Of a stretch of 8,220 nucleotides of DNA, positions 1 through 6,419 are shown one piece after another. The stretch's first letter is position 1; the number at the start of each line of letters is the position of its first letter. The stretch covers positions 1 through 8,220 of the forward strand of contig JANXWN010000284.1 of the NCBI GenBank assembly GCA_025351125.1, read 5' to 3'. The DNA comes from Caulobacteraceae bacterium. GTDB taxonomy: Bacteria; Pseudomonadota; Alphaproteobacteria; Caulobacterales; Caulobacteraceae. The position numbers and the translations under genes are program-made. A model generated the notes under the pieces. That model ran no database searches. It was given only the letters and a program-made list of their open reading frames with translations, and had not been told where the DNA came from.

Positions 1-1277
1 ACGTTGTGCGTGAAGGTGTACGCGAGCCGTGGCGTAAAGCCCGAGATATCAATGCGACGGTTGAGGACCGAGAGCTGGAGTTGCATCTGGCGGTCACGCC
101 GAGCGATCCCGAAGGCGGCCTGGGCGGCGTCATAATCGATACGCGCATAGCTGGGTTGCAGAGAAACGGAAAAGCCCTGCGGCAGATCGCGATCCAGGCC
201 TAATCGCACCTGTTCGATGGTATTGGCGTAAATGCTCGCGCCGGCATTCTGCCGCGCCACGGACACCACGCCTGAAAAGACGCTGACTGGACTTAAGACA
301 CGGAAGAATCCGAGCGATCCGGACGAGGCTAAGCCGCCCTGCCCGGCGGGCGGTCTAAAGTTCACGGCTTGCAAGCCGATAGTGGCGCTCAAGCCGGTTT
401 TTGCATTGGGATAAAATATCGCCTGCAGGCTACCGCCGACCGCCTCGTTATAAAATCGGTTGCCGTACAAGCGATAAAACCCGGTTGCCAGCGGTGAAAT
501 ATCCCACTGTCGCCTCAAAAACCGAGGGCCCGCGTAGGCGGAAACGGTGGTGTCGTCGACCGAAGACGACCGGTAGTCGGTCGTGTTAATGAGGGCGCCA
601 ATACGCAAACGGACGGTTTTCGAAACCCGGGGTGTCCACTCCGCCCCGGCGGCGACGTTAATTCCTACGCCGCTACGCGGTCGCGCATCGGGCGACAGCG
701 TGAACGGCAAACCGTAAAGCCCGACGGTCGTCGCGCCCGGGCCGACATTGATGTTGGTATCGGGCGCCAGAGCGATCGAAACACTATGCGACCAGCGCCG
801 CGCGCCCCGGATCACGCCCAGATACTGATCGATATTGGACTTGACCGGCGGTGGCAAATCCCCGGCGCGCGCGAAGCGGAACTGGCGCTCGGCGTTGTCA
901 TAATCCTTAGCCATAAGGAACGCCCGCGCTAGTTCGAGGCGGACCCGCACCGCGTGAGGATCGCGTACCAAGATACCGCGAAAGCGGCGGATAGCGCCGG
1001 CGTAAAGTGTTGTCCGCAGATCCAGCATCGCCTGGAGGAACTGGACTTCGTTGTCGGCGGGATTCGCCTTTTCGAGGACGTCTAGGACACGCCGCGCTTC
1101 GATGGGGTGGCCCGACTGCATGAGCAGTTGCGCGGCCTCGACTCCAGAAATATGGCGCGGGCCGCTGGTCGTAGTTTGCGGCTGCGGCGGAAGTGAATTT
1201 TGCGCAACGACCGGCGAATGCGGCGCGCCCGCCGTCAAAAGACCAAGCGCGAGCAACCGCCCCTTGCGGGTGGTCAA
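1..1277 (-). CDS. Slam-type surface lipoprotein assembly modifier, C-terminus cut by window edge
   Basis: Outer-membrane protein predicted to move lipoproteins to the cell surface (Slam family, TPR plus DUF560 barrel). 425 codons are visible. Residues 1-25 form a signal peptide with cleavage after VVA (Q26). Residues about 43-155 are TPR-like helices. From about 165 to the edge there are alternating beta-strands of a barrel, opening with ALAPDTNIN (169-177), a hallmark of DUF560 proteins. The last visible residues (YTFTHN) resemble the near-terminal strand of the family, so probably only 20-30 residues are missing. No ATG or GTG lies between the in-frame upstream stop and the signal peptide, so a TTG at 1277-1275 is the best start; it gives a clean signal sequence. 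The gene follows the lipoprotein gene by 34 nt in the same direction, so the two are likely co-transcribed and the lipoprotein is its probable substrate. Family assignment is confident; substrate pairing is inferred from position and substrate fold. Confidence 0.88.
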   Translation of the reverse strand, partial: MTTRKGRLLALGLLTAGAPHSPVVAQNSLPPQPQTTTSGPRHISGVEAAQLLMQSGHPIEARRVLDVLEKANPADNEVQFLQAMLDLRTTLYAGAIRRFRGILVRDPHAVRVRLELARAFLMAKDYDNAERQFRFARAGDLPPPVKSNIDQYLGVIRGARRWSHSVSIALAPDTNINVGPGATTVGLYGLPFTLSPDARPRSGVGINVAAGAEWTPRVSKTVRLRIGALINTTDYRSSSVDDTTVSAYAGPRFLRRQWDISPLATGFYRLYGNRFYNEAVGGSLQAIFYPNAKTGLSATIGLQAVNFRPPAGQGGLASSGSLGFFRVLSPVSVFSGVVSVARQNAGASIYANTIEQVRLGLDRDLPQGFSVSLQPSYARIDYDAAQAAFGIARRDRQMQLQLSVLNRRIDISGFTPRLAYTFTHN

Positions 1278-1283
1278 AGGAAT

Positions 1284-1289
1284 CTCGCC
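1284..1289 (-). promoter_or_regulatory. Weak ribosome binding site deciding the TTG start of the Slam gene
   Basis: On the minus strand GGCGAG lies 6 nt before the TTG codon. The match to the Shine-Dalgarno consensus is poor, but no better start is available in the frame downstream of the stop at the end of the lipoprotein gene. A weak site plus a TTG start would fit low expression of a barrel protein relative to its lipoprotein cargo. Confidence 0.35.
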
Positions 1290-1311
1290 AAATCGGGCGC
1301 TCGGGTGGACG

Positions 1312-2604
1312 TCAGGTCGTTACCAGACACTCGTAGGCCAACACCGCCGTCTCGCCGGCTTCACGCATGGCGTCCATATCGGTCGTCGCGGCGAGACCTA
1401 GCCGGTCATAGTCCACCAGTAGCACGCCGCTGGGCCGCGTAAAGACCGCGGCAGTAAAGCGTGGATCCGCTAAAAGGTCCTGCGCCATCACGCCGACAAA
1501 CAGCCGCTCGTCGTTAAAATACCGAAAGCTATAGAGCTGTATGCCGTTCGACATCCGCCTTAGCGGCGTGATGTCGCGTTTTAGCCGCCGGTCAGACGCG
1601 ACGGCGACTTTGCCGGCGGCGACGCTGCCGATCGCCGATCTTGTTCCGTCGGTAAGCGTCCACACGCCGGCAAGTTCTTCAGCGTTGGGCCCATAGAAAT
1701 TACCGGTAATGTTGCCCTTGCCCGTGCCTAAGGCATAGTTATTGCTCGGCGATGACGTCGTATTTGTTGGACCGGCGAAGTCGGAAAGAGCGATTGTTCC
1801 GGTAAAAGACACGTTGTTCCAAGGTGTCGCCGCGCCCCCGGAGCTCGCTGTTGCGACCATATTGGAGAAACTACCGTTAATGATGCCGGTAGCGAAATTT
1901 GCCGCCATATTGCTGTCGCCCGACAGCGTGGCGCGGCTAAACGCATTGCCGTTGGGAACAACCACAGCCCCTATCACAGTGCCTACACCGCCGTATGTCG
2001 CGCTGCCGGAAGTCGGCATGCTCGCGTCCGCTGTTTCGAATCCGTTGACGAAAAAGGCCTCGTTATTGATCGACTTTTGATCGGCCGCATAGACGACCCA
2101 ATTTCCCAAATTCGCATAGCTAAGACCGGCGAGCGCCGGCGAAAAACTACCGGCGACACTTGTCTTGACCGCTACAAACTGGCCGGTCGATACAACACCG
2201 CCGAGCGTACCGTCGTCTTTCAGGCTGACGTCGATTCCTAGTCCGGGGATTTTGATTTCGATGATGCCGGACGAGGGCGTGATCGCCGTTATGGTACCGC
2301 CGGCGTTAGACGCGGCGTCCGCCGATATTCCGGTGGATGAATAGCCCAGCGCGGTCTGCGTCAGATCAAACAGCGTGTTTGGGACGGGCGCGCCGATCGT
2401 CGGGCCACCGGGGACGGCAATCGTTGCGTTCCCGGGCCGGGCGGGAGCGGGCGCGCCAATGGTAAAGGGCGTGGGCGTCGGCGTCGGAGTTTGAGTTTGC
2501 GTCACCGGGTTGTAGCCGGCCCCGCCACTGCCGCCGGCGCATGCGCCCAGCAGCAGGGGGAAAACCACGGTTGCAACGCTGGCGGCGGCGGTTGACGTCT
2601 TCAT
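1312..2604 (-). CDS. Surface lipoprotein with TbpB-like barrel and C-terminal S74 chaperone-type domain
   Basis: 430-residue predicted lipoprotein. Residues 1-21 are a lipoprotein signal peptide ending in the lipobox LGAC with the lipidated Cys at 22, followed by a Gly-rich stretch and a Thr-Pro linker (39-46). Residues about 160-331 match the TbpB-type barrel seen in Slam substrates: LSYANLGNWVVY (161-172), MPTSGSATYGG (196-206), a DSNMAANFATGIINGSF strand pair (230-246), and GNFYGPNAEELAGVW (301-315). Residues 337-401 carry a short S74 intramolecular chaperone signature: SDRRLKRDI (337-345), then YSFRYFNDERLFVGVMAQD (358-376) and a VDYDRLGL segment (397-404). Ser337 and Lys342 have the five-residue spacing of the family's self-cleaving Ser-Lys pair. 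The start has a good AAGAGG site 6 nt upstream. The Slam-type gene lies directly downstream. The ligand is unknown; TbpB-like folds bind iron or heme proteins in some pathogens, but nothing here shows the ligand. The fold is well supported; activity of the S74 part is inference. Confidence 0.85.
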   Translation of the reverse strand: MKTSTAAASVATVVFPLLLGACAGGSGGAGYNPVTQTQTPTPTPTPFTIGAPAPARPGNATIAVPGGPTIGAPVPNTLFDLTQTALGYSSTGISADAASNAGGTITAITPSSGIIEIKIPGLGIDVSLKDDGTLGGVVSTGQFVAVKTSVAGSFSPALAGLSYANLGNWVVYAADQKSINNEAFFVNGFETADASMPTSGSATYGGVGTVIGAVVVPNGNAFSRATLSGDSNMAANFATGIINGSFSNMVATASSGGAATPWNNVSFTGTIALSDFAGPTNTTSSPSNNYALGTGKGNITGNFYGPNAEELAGVWTLTDGTRSAIGSVAAGKVAVASDRRLKRDITPLRRMSNGIQLYSFRYFNDERLFVGVMAQDLLADPRFTAAVFTRPSGVLLVDYDRLGLAATTDMDAMREAGETAVLAYECLVTT

Positions 2605-2670
2605 TTCAAACCTCTTGTGAGGCGGCGCACATCGACGAATCAGTATGTCGAACCCCCGCCGAGCCCACTA

Positions 2671-2699
2671 AAATTCTAGGTCGGTCGCGCACTTGTCAA
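2671..2699 (-). promoter_or_regulatory. Candidate sigma-70 promoter of the lipoprotein-Slam unit
   Basis: On the minus strand an exact TTGACA (2699-2694) is followed after 15 nt by TAGAAT (2678-2673), or after 17 nt by GAATTT (2676-2671). The first -10 choice has one mismatch but a short spacer; the second has ideal spacing but a weaker box. Initiation would leave a leader of roughly 60 nt before the ATG at 2604. It implies that the lipoprotein and Slam genes form their own transcription unit, separate from the oxidase genes upstream. Confidence 0.5.
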
Positions 2700-2707
2700 T
2701 CAGACAA
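2693..2707. promoter_or_regulatory. Inverted repeat overlapping the -35 box, possible operator
   Basis: TTGTC-N5-GACAA is a perfect 5-bp inverted repeat with a 5-nt centre, and the candidate -35 hexamer lies inside it. A protein bound here would block the promoter. A looser palindrome (CTAAAATTCTAG, 2668-2679) covers the -10 region. No named regulator motif can be assigned with confidence, and short palindromes arise by chance. Confidence 0.3.
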
Positions 2708-2826
2708 TGCAGACCGGTAATATCTGAATCGGGGTTAAGACTTCCTCAAAAACGGTTGGCAAATAACGAACGGATCGTTGGCGCGGGTGGCCGCCCTATT
2801 TGGTCGATGCGCCTGTTGCGCCCAAG

Positions 2827-3393
2827 TCACCGGTATCGATTGTCGGCGCGCGCATCCGTGGCTGCCGGGAAGAAGGTGTAGGACAGCGTAATTTCGCCCG
2901 AACTTCGGTTGTCGCGATCGGCCGCATAGCGTGGATCGACGGTGTAGACGACGGGGAACTCCATCGATTCGCCCGGTTTCAAAGTCTGATTTTTGAAACA
3001 GAAACACTCCAGTTTGGAGAAATACGGGCCCGCGGTTTCCGGCAAAACGTTGTAGACCGCTCGCCCCGTCAGGGGTTTGTCACCGGTATTGGTTGCGCGA
3101 AAGAAGGCCAATTTCGTTTCGCCCAGGTGGACGGTCTGCCGCGGCTGAACCGGCACGAAAATCCAAGCGAGGGCGCGCACATTGGTGTCGAAGCGCACGA
3201 CAACCGTCTTGGCGGAGATTTGCGCCGCCGCGGCGTCACGGCGAGTCACGCCGTTGAAGCCGGTCGCCTGACAAAACGCGCGATAGAGCGGCACGGCGGC
3301 GAAGGCGGCGCTCACCATGGTCACGAACACCGCGCCACAAATCAGCGCGAGCCGGGTGTTGCGGGTTGTCGCGCTAGTGGGGCGCGGCGACAT
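2827..3393 (-). CDS. ctaG: Cytochrome c oxidase assembly protein CtaG (Cox11 family, CuB insertion)
   Basis: 188-residue membrane-anchored copper chaperone that delivers copper to the CuB site of oxidase subunit I. It has a single N-terminal membrane segment (about 13-33), then the conserved PLYRAFCQATG stretch with Cys41, and a periplasmic immunoglobulin-like domain. The Cox11 copper-binding motif CFCF is present at residues 130-133 (Cys130, Cys132), followed by the usual PGESMEFPVVYTVDP segment (140-154). Length is normal for alphaproteobacterial members. Its ATG lies inside the end of the small membrane protein gene (20-nt overlap), which points to coupled translation. In many alphaproteobacteria subunit III follows directly; here the next gene in the same direction is an unrelated lipoprotein after 222 nt. 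Confidence 0.96.
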   Translation of the reverse strand: MSPRPTSATTRNTRLALICGAVFVTMVSAAFAAVPLYRAFCQATGFNGVTRRDAAAAQISAKTVVVRFDTNVRALAWIFVPVQPRQTVHLGETKLAFFRATNTGDKPLTGRAVYNVLPETAGPYFSKLECFCFKNQTLKPGESMEFPVVYTVDPRYAADRDNRSSGEITLSYTFFPAATDARADNRYR

Positions 3394-3523
3394 GTGCGCT
3401 CATCTTCGCGATCGAGATGACGAACACCAAGATAACAAAGGCGGCGAGCGCGATGGCGATGGCGATATTGCGCCCGCCGCGCGCCTTGGCCGCTTGCGGG
3501 GACTCCAGATTGGGATCGCTCAT
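3374..3523 (-). CDS. 49-residue single-span membrane protein between ctaB and ctaG
   Basis: Short gene whose start codon overlaps the ctaB stop (ATGA, 4-nt overlap) and whose end overlaps the ctaG start by 20 nt. It encodes MSDPNLESPQAAKARGGRN, one hydrophobic helix (about 20-39), then a short tail KMSAHVAAPH. The basic residues before the helix (K13, R15, R18) suggest the N-terminus is in the cytoplasm and the tail in the periplasm. Small single-span proteins are commonly annotated at this place in alphaproteobacterial oxidase clusters, sometimes as CoxF or as a hypothetical oxidase assembly protein. Its function is not shown by the sequence. Gene tightness on both sides strongly supports that it is real and acts with heme synthesis or copper delivery to the oxidase. 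Confidence 0.85.
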   Translation of the reverse strand: MSDPNLESPQAAKARGGRNIAIAIALAAFVILVFVISIAKMSAHVAAPH

Positions 3524-4485
3524 GTTGATATTCCCGCCAAGGCCGCAAAACGTTCGGCCAACAGGGCGCCGAACAGGCCGAAAAGATACAAAATAGAAAA
3601 GGCGAACAGATCGCGGGCGGGTCTGGCCGCCGCTTTAACGTCGTACAGGCCATCGTGCTCGGGCGCCGCGTCGCCGGCGCCGCTGCGCGCCAGCCGAACG
3701 GCCAGGGCGACGAAGACCAACCCGCCGAGCGCCGCGACGCCAAAATAGGTCGCGCCTCCCAGACCGGTGAAGGTCGGAGCCAGGGCCGCTAAGGCGAGAA
3801 CCACGCTATAGGCGAGTATCTGGCGGCGGGTGGAGGCGGGGCCCTTGACCACCGGCATCATCGGTACGCCGGCGTTGGCGTAGTCGGCGCTGGTGTACAG
3901 CGAAAGCGCCCAAAAATGCGGCGGGGTCCACAGAAAGATGATCGCCACCAGCAGCCAAGCGTTGAACGGCGCCGCTCCGCTCGCCGCCGCCCAGCCTACG
4001 ACGGGCGGAAGAGCGCCGGCGAGGCCGCCCAGAACGATGTTCTGCGGCGTGCGACGCTTCAGCCACATGGTGTAGACGACGGCGTAAAAGACGATCGTGA
4101 AGCCGAGTAGGCCGGCGGCCAACCAGTTGATCGCCAATCCCATGATTCCGACGGAAAACAACGACAGCGTGATGCCGAGCGCCAAGGCATCCGCCGCCTG
4201 CACGGCGCCGGCCGGTACGGGCCGACCACGCGTGCGGCGCATCAGAAGATCGATGTCGGCGTCATAAGCCATGTTCAAAGCGGCCGATCCTCCGGCACCC
4301 AGCGCGATGCACAGCACCGCGACGGCGCCCAGCACCGGATCCATCGGCGTGCGGGCGCACATCAAGCCGGTAAAGGCGGTGAACACCACCAGCGACATCA
4401 CCCGCGGCTTGAGAAGCCGCACATAGTCCTGCCACCGGGCCACGGCGGGCGCGGGAAGGGCGATGGCGGGGGCAGGCTCTGTCAT
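3520..4485 (-). CDS. ctaB: Protoheme IX farnesyltransferase (heme O synthase)
   Basis: 321-residue polytopic membrane enzyme of the UbiA superfamily that adds a farnesyl group to heme B, giving heme O, the precursor of heme A for the neighbouring oxidase. The first Asp-rich prenyl-diphosphate-binding motif is NMAYDADID (71-79), followed by MRRTRGRPVPAG (82-93). The WLKRRTPQNIVLGG loop (141-154) and the second Asp region YTSADYANAGVPMMPVVKG (197-215) match heme O synthases. The C-terminal DLFAFSILYLFGLF segment (292-305) is the last helix. Length is typical. Its stop overlaps the next gene by 4 nt. The ribosome binding site is weak. It is separated from coxA by a palindromic element, which could alter its expression relative to coxBA. 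CtaA, needed for the next step to heme A, is not in the window. Confidence 0.96.
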   Translation of the reverse strand: MTEPAPAIALPAPAVARWQDYVRLLKPRVMSLVVFTAFTGLMCARTPMDPVLGAVAVLCIALGAGGSAALNMAYDADIDLLMRRTRGRPVPAGAVQAADALALGITLSLFSVGIMGLAINWLAAGLLGFTIVFYAVVYTMWLKRRTPQNIVLGGLAGALPPVVGWAAASGAAPFNAWLLVAIIFLWTPPHFWALSLYTSADYANAGVPMMPVVKGPASTRRQILAYSVVLALAALAPTFTGLGGATYFGVAALGGLVFVALAVRLARSGAGDAAPEHDGLYDVKAAARPARDLFAFSILYLFGLFGALLAERFAALAGIST

Positions 4486-4522
4486 GACAATTCCAACGCT
4501 CGGTTAACGAGCGGCGAAGGGC

Positions 4523-4653
4523 CTCTCTTCCCCTCTGGGGGAAGCGACTCGGCGAAGCCGAGCGGTAGGGGGATCTTTCGGCGCCTGAGACGGCACGGAG
4601 AGCGGCCCCCTTCCCCGCCTTCGGCGGGACTTCCCCCAGGGGGAGAAGAGAAG
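4523..4653. repeat. Intergenic palindromic element with nested hairpins between coxA and ctaB
   Basis: About 131 nt bounded by inverted arms: 4523-4544 (ends CTGGGGGAAG) and 4630-4653 (begins CTTCCCCCAG), which pair almost completely with one gap and a few mismatches. Inside are further stems: CTCGGC/GCCGAG with a GAA loop (4548-4562), CCCGCC/GGCGGG with a TTC loop (4614-4628), and a GGGGG (4568-4572) against CCCCC (4606-4610) pairing. Each outer arm is also nearly self-complementary. It resembles the small palindromic repeats found between genes in many alphaproteobacteria. In the coxBA transcript it would fold strongly and could protect the upstream mRNA, or reduce read-through into ctaB. 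No long T run follows, so it is not a standard intrinsic terminator. It fills most of the 216-nt gap; no gene is seen there. Confidence 0.8.
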
Positions 4654-4701
4654 CGAGATGTTCGGCTCGACGATTAAGCCGTGACGTGAAAAGCGTATCG
4701 G

Positions 4702-6390
4702 TCAGTGGCTGTCGGCGTGCTCGATTACCGGCAGTTCGTTGAAGTTATGGAACGGTGGCGGCGAGGGCAGGGTCCACTCCAAGGTCGTCGCGCCTTCGCC
4801 CCACGGGTTGGCGCGCGCCGGCCGACGACGCACGGCCGCCTCCACCAAGACGATAAGGAAGACAATCAGGCCGACAAACGTGATGGCGTAACCAATCGAG
4901 GAGAGATGATTCCAATAGCTGAACTCCACCGGATAGTCGACGCTGCGGCGTGGCATGCCCTGCAGCCCCAGCATGTGCTGCGGGAAGAATATGATGTTGA
5001 CGCCGACGAAGGTAATCCAGAAATGGATCGCGCCGAGCATCTCGTTATAACGCACGCCCCACATTTTTTCGAACCAATAGTAGAAACCCGCGAAGATCGC
5101 AAACACCGCCCCGAGGCTCAAAACATAGTGGAAATGCGCCACCACGTAATACGTGTCGTGCAGGGCGTAGTCGATGCCAGCGTTGGCCAGCACCACGCCG
5201 GTGACCCCGCCGACGGTGAACAAAAAGATGAATCCGATGGCCCATAACATCGGTGTTTTGAACTCGATCGAGCCACCCCACATGGTGGCGATCCAGGAAA
5301 ATACCTTAACCCCGGTCGGTACAGCAATCACCATGGTGGCGGCGACGAAATAAGCCTGTAGATTCACCGGCATGCCGACGGTGAACATGTGGTGGGCCCA
5401 AACGATGAAGCCCAAAAAGCCGATGGCCACCATGGCGTAGGCCATGGCCAGATAGCCAAAGACCGGTTTTTTCGAAAACGTCGAGACGATATGGCTGATC
5501 ATGCCGAAGCCCGGCAGGATCAAGATGTAGACCTCCGGGTGGCCAAAAAACCAAAACAGGTGCTGGAACATCACCGGGTCGCCACCGCCGGCGGCGTCGA
5601 AGAAGTGCGTACCGAAATTGCGGTCGGTCAACAACATGGTTATGGCGCCCGCCAGAACCGGCAGGGAGAGCAAGAGCAGAAACACCGTCACCAAAATCGA
5701 CCACACGAACAAGGGCATGCGGTGCATCGTCATCCCCGGCGCCCGCATGTTGAAGATGGTGGTGATGAAGTTGATGGCCCCTAGGATCGAACTGGCCCCG
5801 GCCAGATGGATCGACAGAATGGCGAAATCCATGGCCGGACCGATGTGTCCGCTGGTGGATAGGGGTGGATATAGGGTCCAGCCGCCGCCAAAGCCTTTCC
5901 CGGGCCCGCCGTCCACCGTCATTGACGTCAAGAGCAGACCGAACGAGGCCACGAGCAGCCAGAAGCTGACGTTATTCATCCGCGGAAAGGCCATGTCGGG
6001 CGCACCGATCATCAACGGCACGAACCAGTTGCCAAATCCGCCGATCATCGCCGGCATAACCATGAAGAAGATCATGATCAGCGCGTGGCCCGTTACGACA
6101 ACGTAGTAGCCGTGCTTGGAGCCTTCGATAACCCCCAGTTGGTCCAGCCAAGATCCCTTGACGAACAGTTGCAAACCCGGCTCGGCCAGTTCCCAACGGA
6201 TCAGACCGGAAAAAACCGCACCGATGATCCCGGCGAAAATAGCGAAGATGATATAAAGGGTGCCGATATCCTTATGGTTCGTCGACAGGAACCAGCGGGT
6301 GAAAAACCCCGGCGTTCCGTCGTGTCCGCCATAGCCGTGCGCCTGCTCAGGGTTGGCCGCATAGCCGTGGGTGTCTGCGATGTTCGCCAT
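4702..6390 (-). CDS. coxA: Cytochrome c oxidase subunit I (aa3 type)
   Basis: 562-residue catalytic subunit of the proton-pumping terminal oxidase in the inner membrane, reducing O2 to water. All key residues can be placed: heme a ligands His102 and His421, heme a3 ligand His419, CuB ligands His284, His333 and His334, and the cross-linked Tyr288 in GHPEVY. Glu286 of that motif marks a type A1 enzyme. The D-channel entrance is Asp132 in [12 protein letters not shown], and the K-channel lysine is Lys362 in TGVKVFSW. Twelve membrane helices are expected and the length is normal. The N-terminus is His- and Gly-rich, as in related enzymes. The gene starts 29 nt after the coxB stop, so the two are in one operon. 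The ribosome binding site close to the ATG is weak. Confidence 0.98.
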   Translation of the reverse strand: MANIADTHGYAANPEQAHGYGGHDGTPGFFTRWFLSTNHKDIGTLYIIFAIFAGIIGAVFSGLIRWELAEPGLQLFVKGSWLDQLGVIEGSKHGYYVVVTGHALIMIFFMVMPAMIGGFGNWFVPLMIGAPDMAFPRMNNVSFWLLVASFGLLLTSMTVDGGPGKGFGGGWTLYPPLSTSGHIGPAMDFAILSIHLAGASSILGAINFITTIFNMRAPGMTMHRMPLFVWSILVTVFLLLLSLPVLAGAITMLLTDRNFGTHFFDAAGGGDPVMFQHLFWFFGHPEVYILILPGFGMISHIVSTFSKKPVFGYLAMAYAMVAIGFLGFIVWAHHMFTVGMPVNLQAYFVAATMVIAVPTGVKVFSWIATMWGGSIEFKTPMLWAIGFIFLFTVGGVTGVVLANAGIDYALHDTYYVVAHFHYVLSLGAVFAIFAGFYYWFEKMWGVRYNEMLGAIHFWITFVGVNIIFFPQHMLGLQGMPRRSVDYPVEFSYWNHLSSIGYAITFVGLIVFLIVLVEAAVRRRPARANPWGEGATTLEWTLPSPPPFHNFNELPVIEHADSH

Positions 6391-6419
6391 CTTTGCTTAC
6401 TCGTCCTCAAACAACGCGC

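Larger units (their letters stand above)
2605..2826. other. Intergenic region between ctaG and the lipoprotein gene
   Basis: 222 nt without a convincing gene on either strand. The half nearest the lipoprotein gene carries a candidate promoter, an inverted repeat over its -35 box, and a second inverted repeat in the leader (TCGAC at 2632-2636 and GTCGA at 2647-2651, 10 nt apart). Behind ctaG no clear GC-rich hairpin followed by a T run was found; only a weak 5-bp stem (AACGA...TCGTT) is visible on the minus strand. Transcripts could therefore read through from the oxidase cluster, or end by a Rho-dependent mechanism. Confidence 0.6.

Noticed and set aside
1312..1620. Phage tail fiber gene or prophage remnant suggested by the S74 motif
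   Set aside because: The motif is in frame with a lipoprotein signal and a TbpB-like barrel, and no other phage gene is nearby.
2668..2679. Possible iron-response (Irr ICE-like) box at the lipoprotein promoter
   Set aside because: The TAGAAT half resembles part of such boxes, but the spacing and the other half do not fit well enough to name it.
2800..3420. 206-codon plus-strand frame antisense to ctaG
   Set aside because: It covers the complement of a clear Cox11 gene and has Arg/Gly/His-rich composition typical of shadow frames.
3342..3743. 133-codon minus-strand frame overlapping ctaB and the small membrane gene
   Set aside because: Out of frame with ctaB, whose conserved residues continue through this stretch; Arg/Pro/Ser-rich without a domain.
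4523..4653. Intrinsic transcription terminator after coxA
   Set aside because: The stems are strong, but no run of T follows any of them on the minus strand, and the downstream genes belong to the same pathway.
4705..5247. 180-codon plus-strand frame antisense to coxA
   Set aside because: It mirrors the strongly conserved coxA codons, is rich in His, Asp and Arg as antisense frames of GC-rich genes are, and matches no family I recognise.
5618..6106. 162-codon plus-strand frame antisense to coxA
   Set aside because: Shadow of coxA; no recognisable domain or ribosome binding site.
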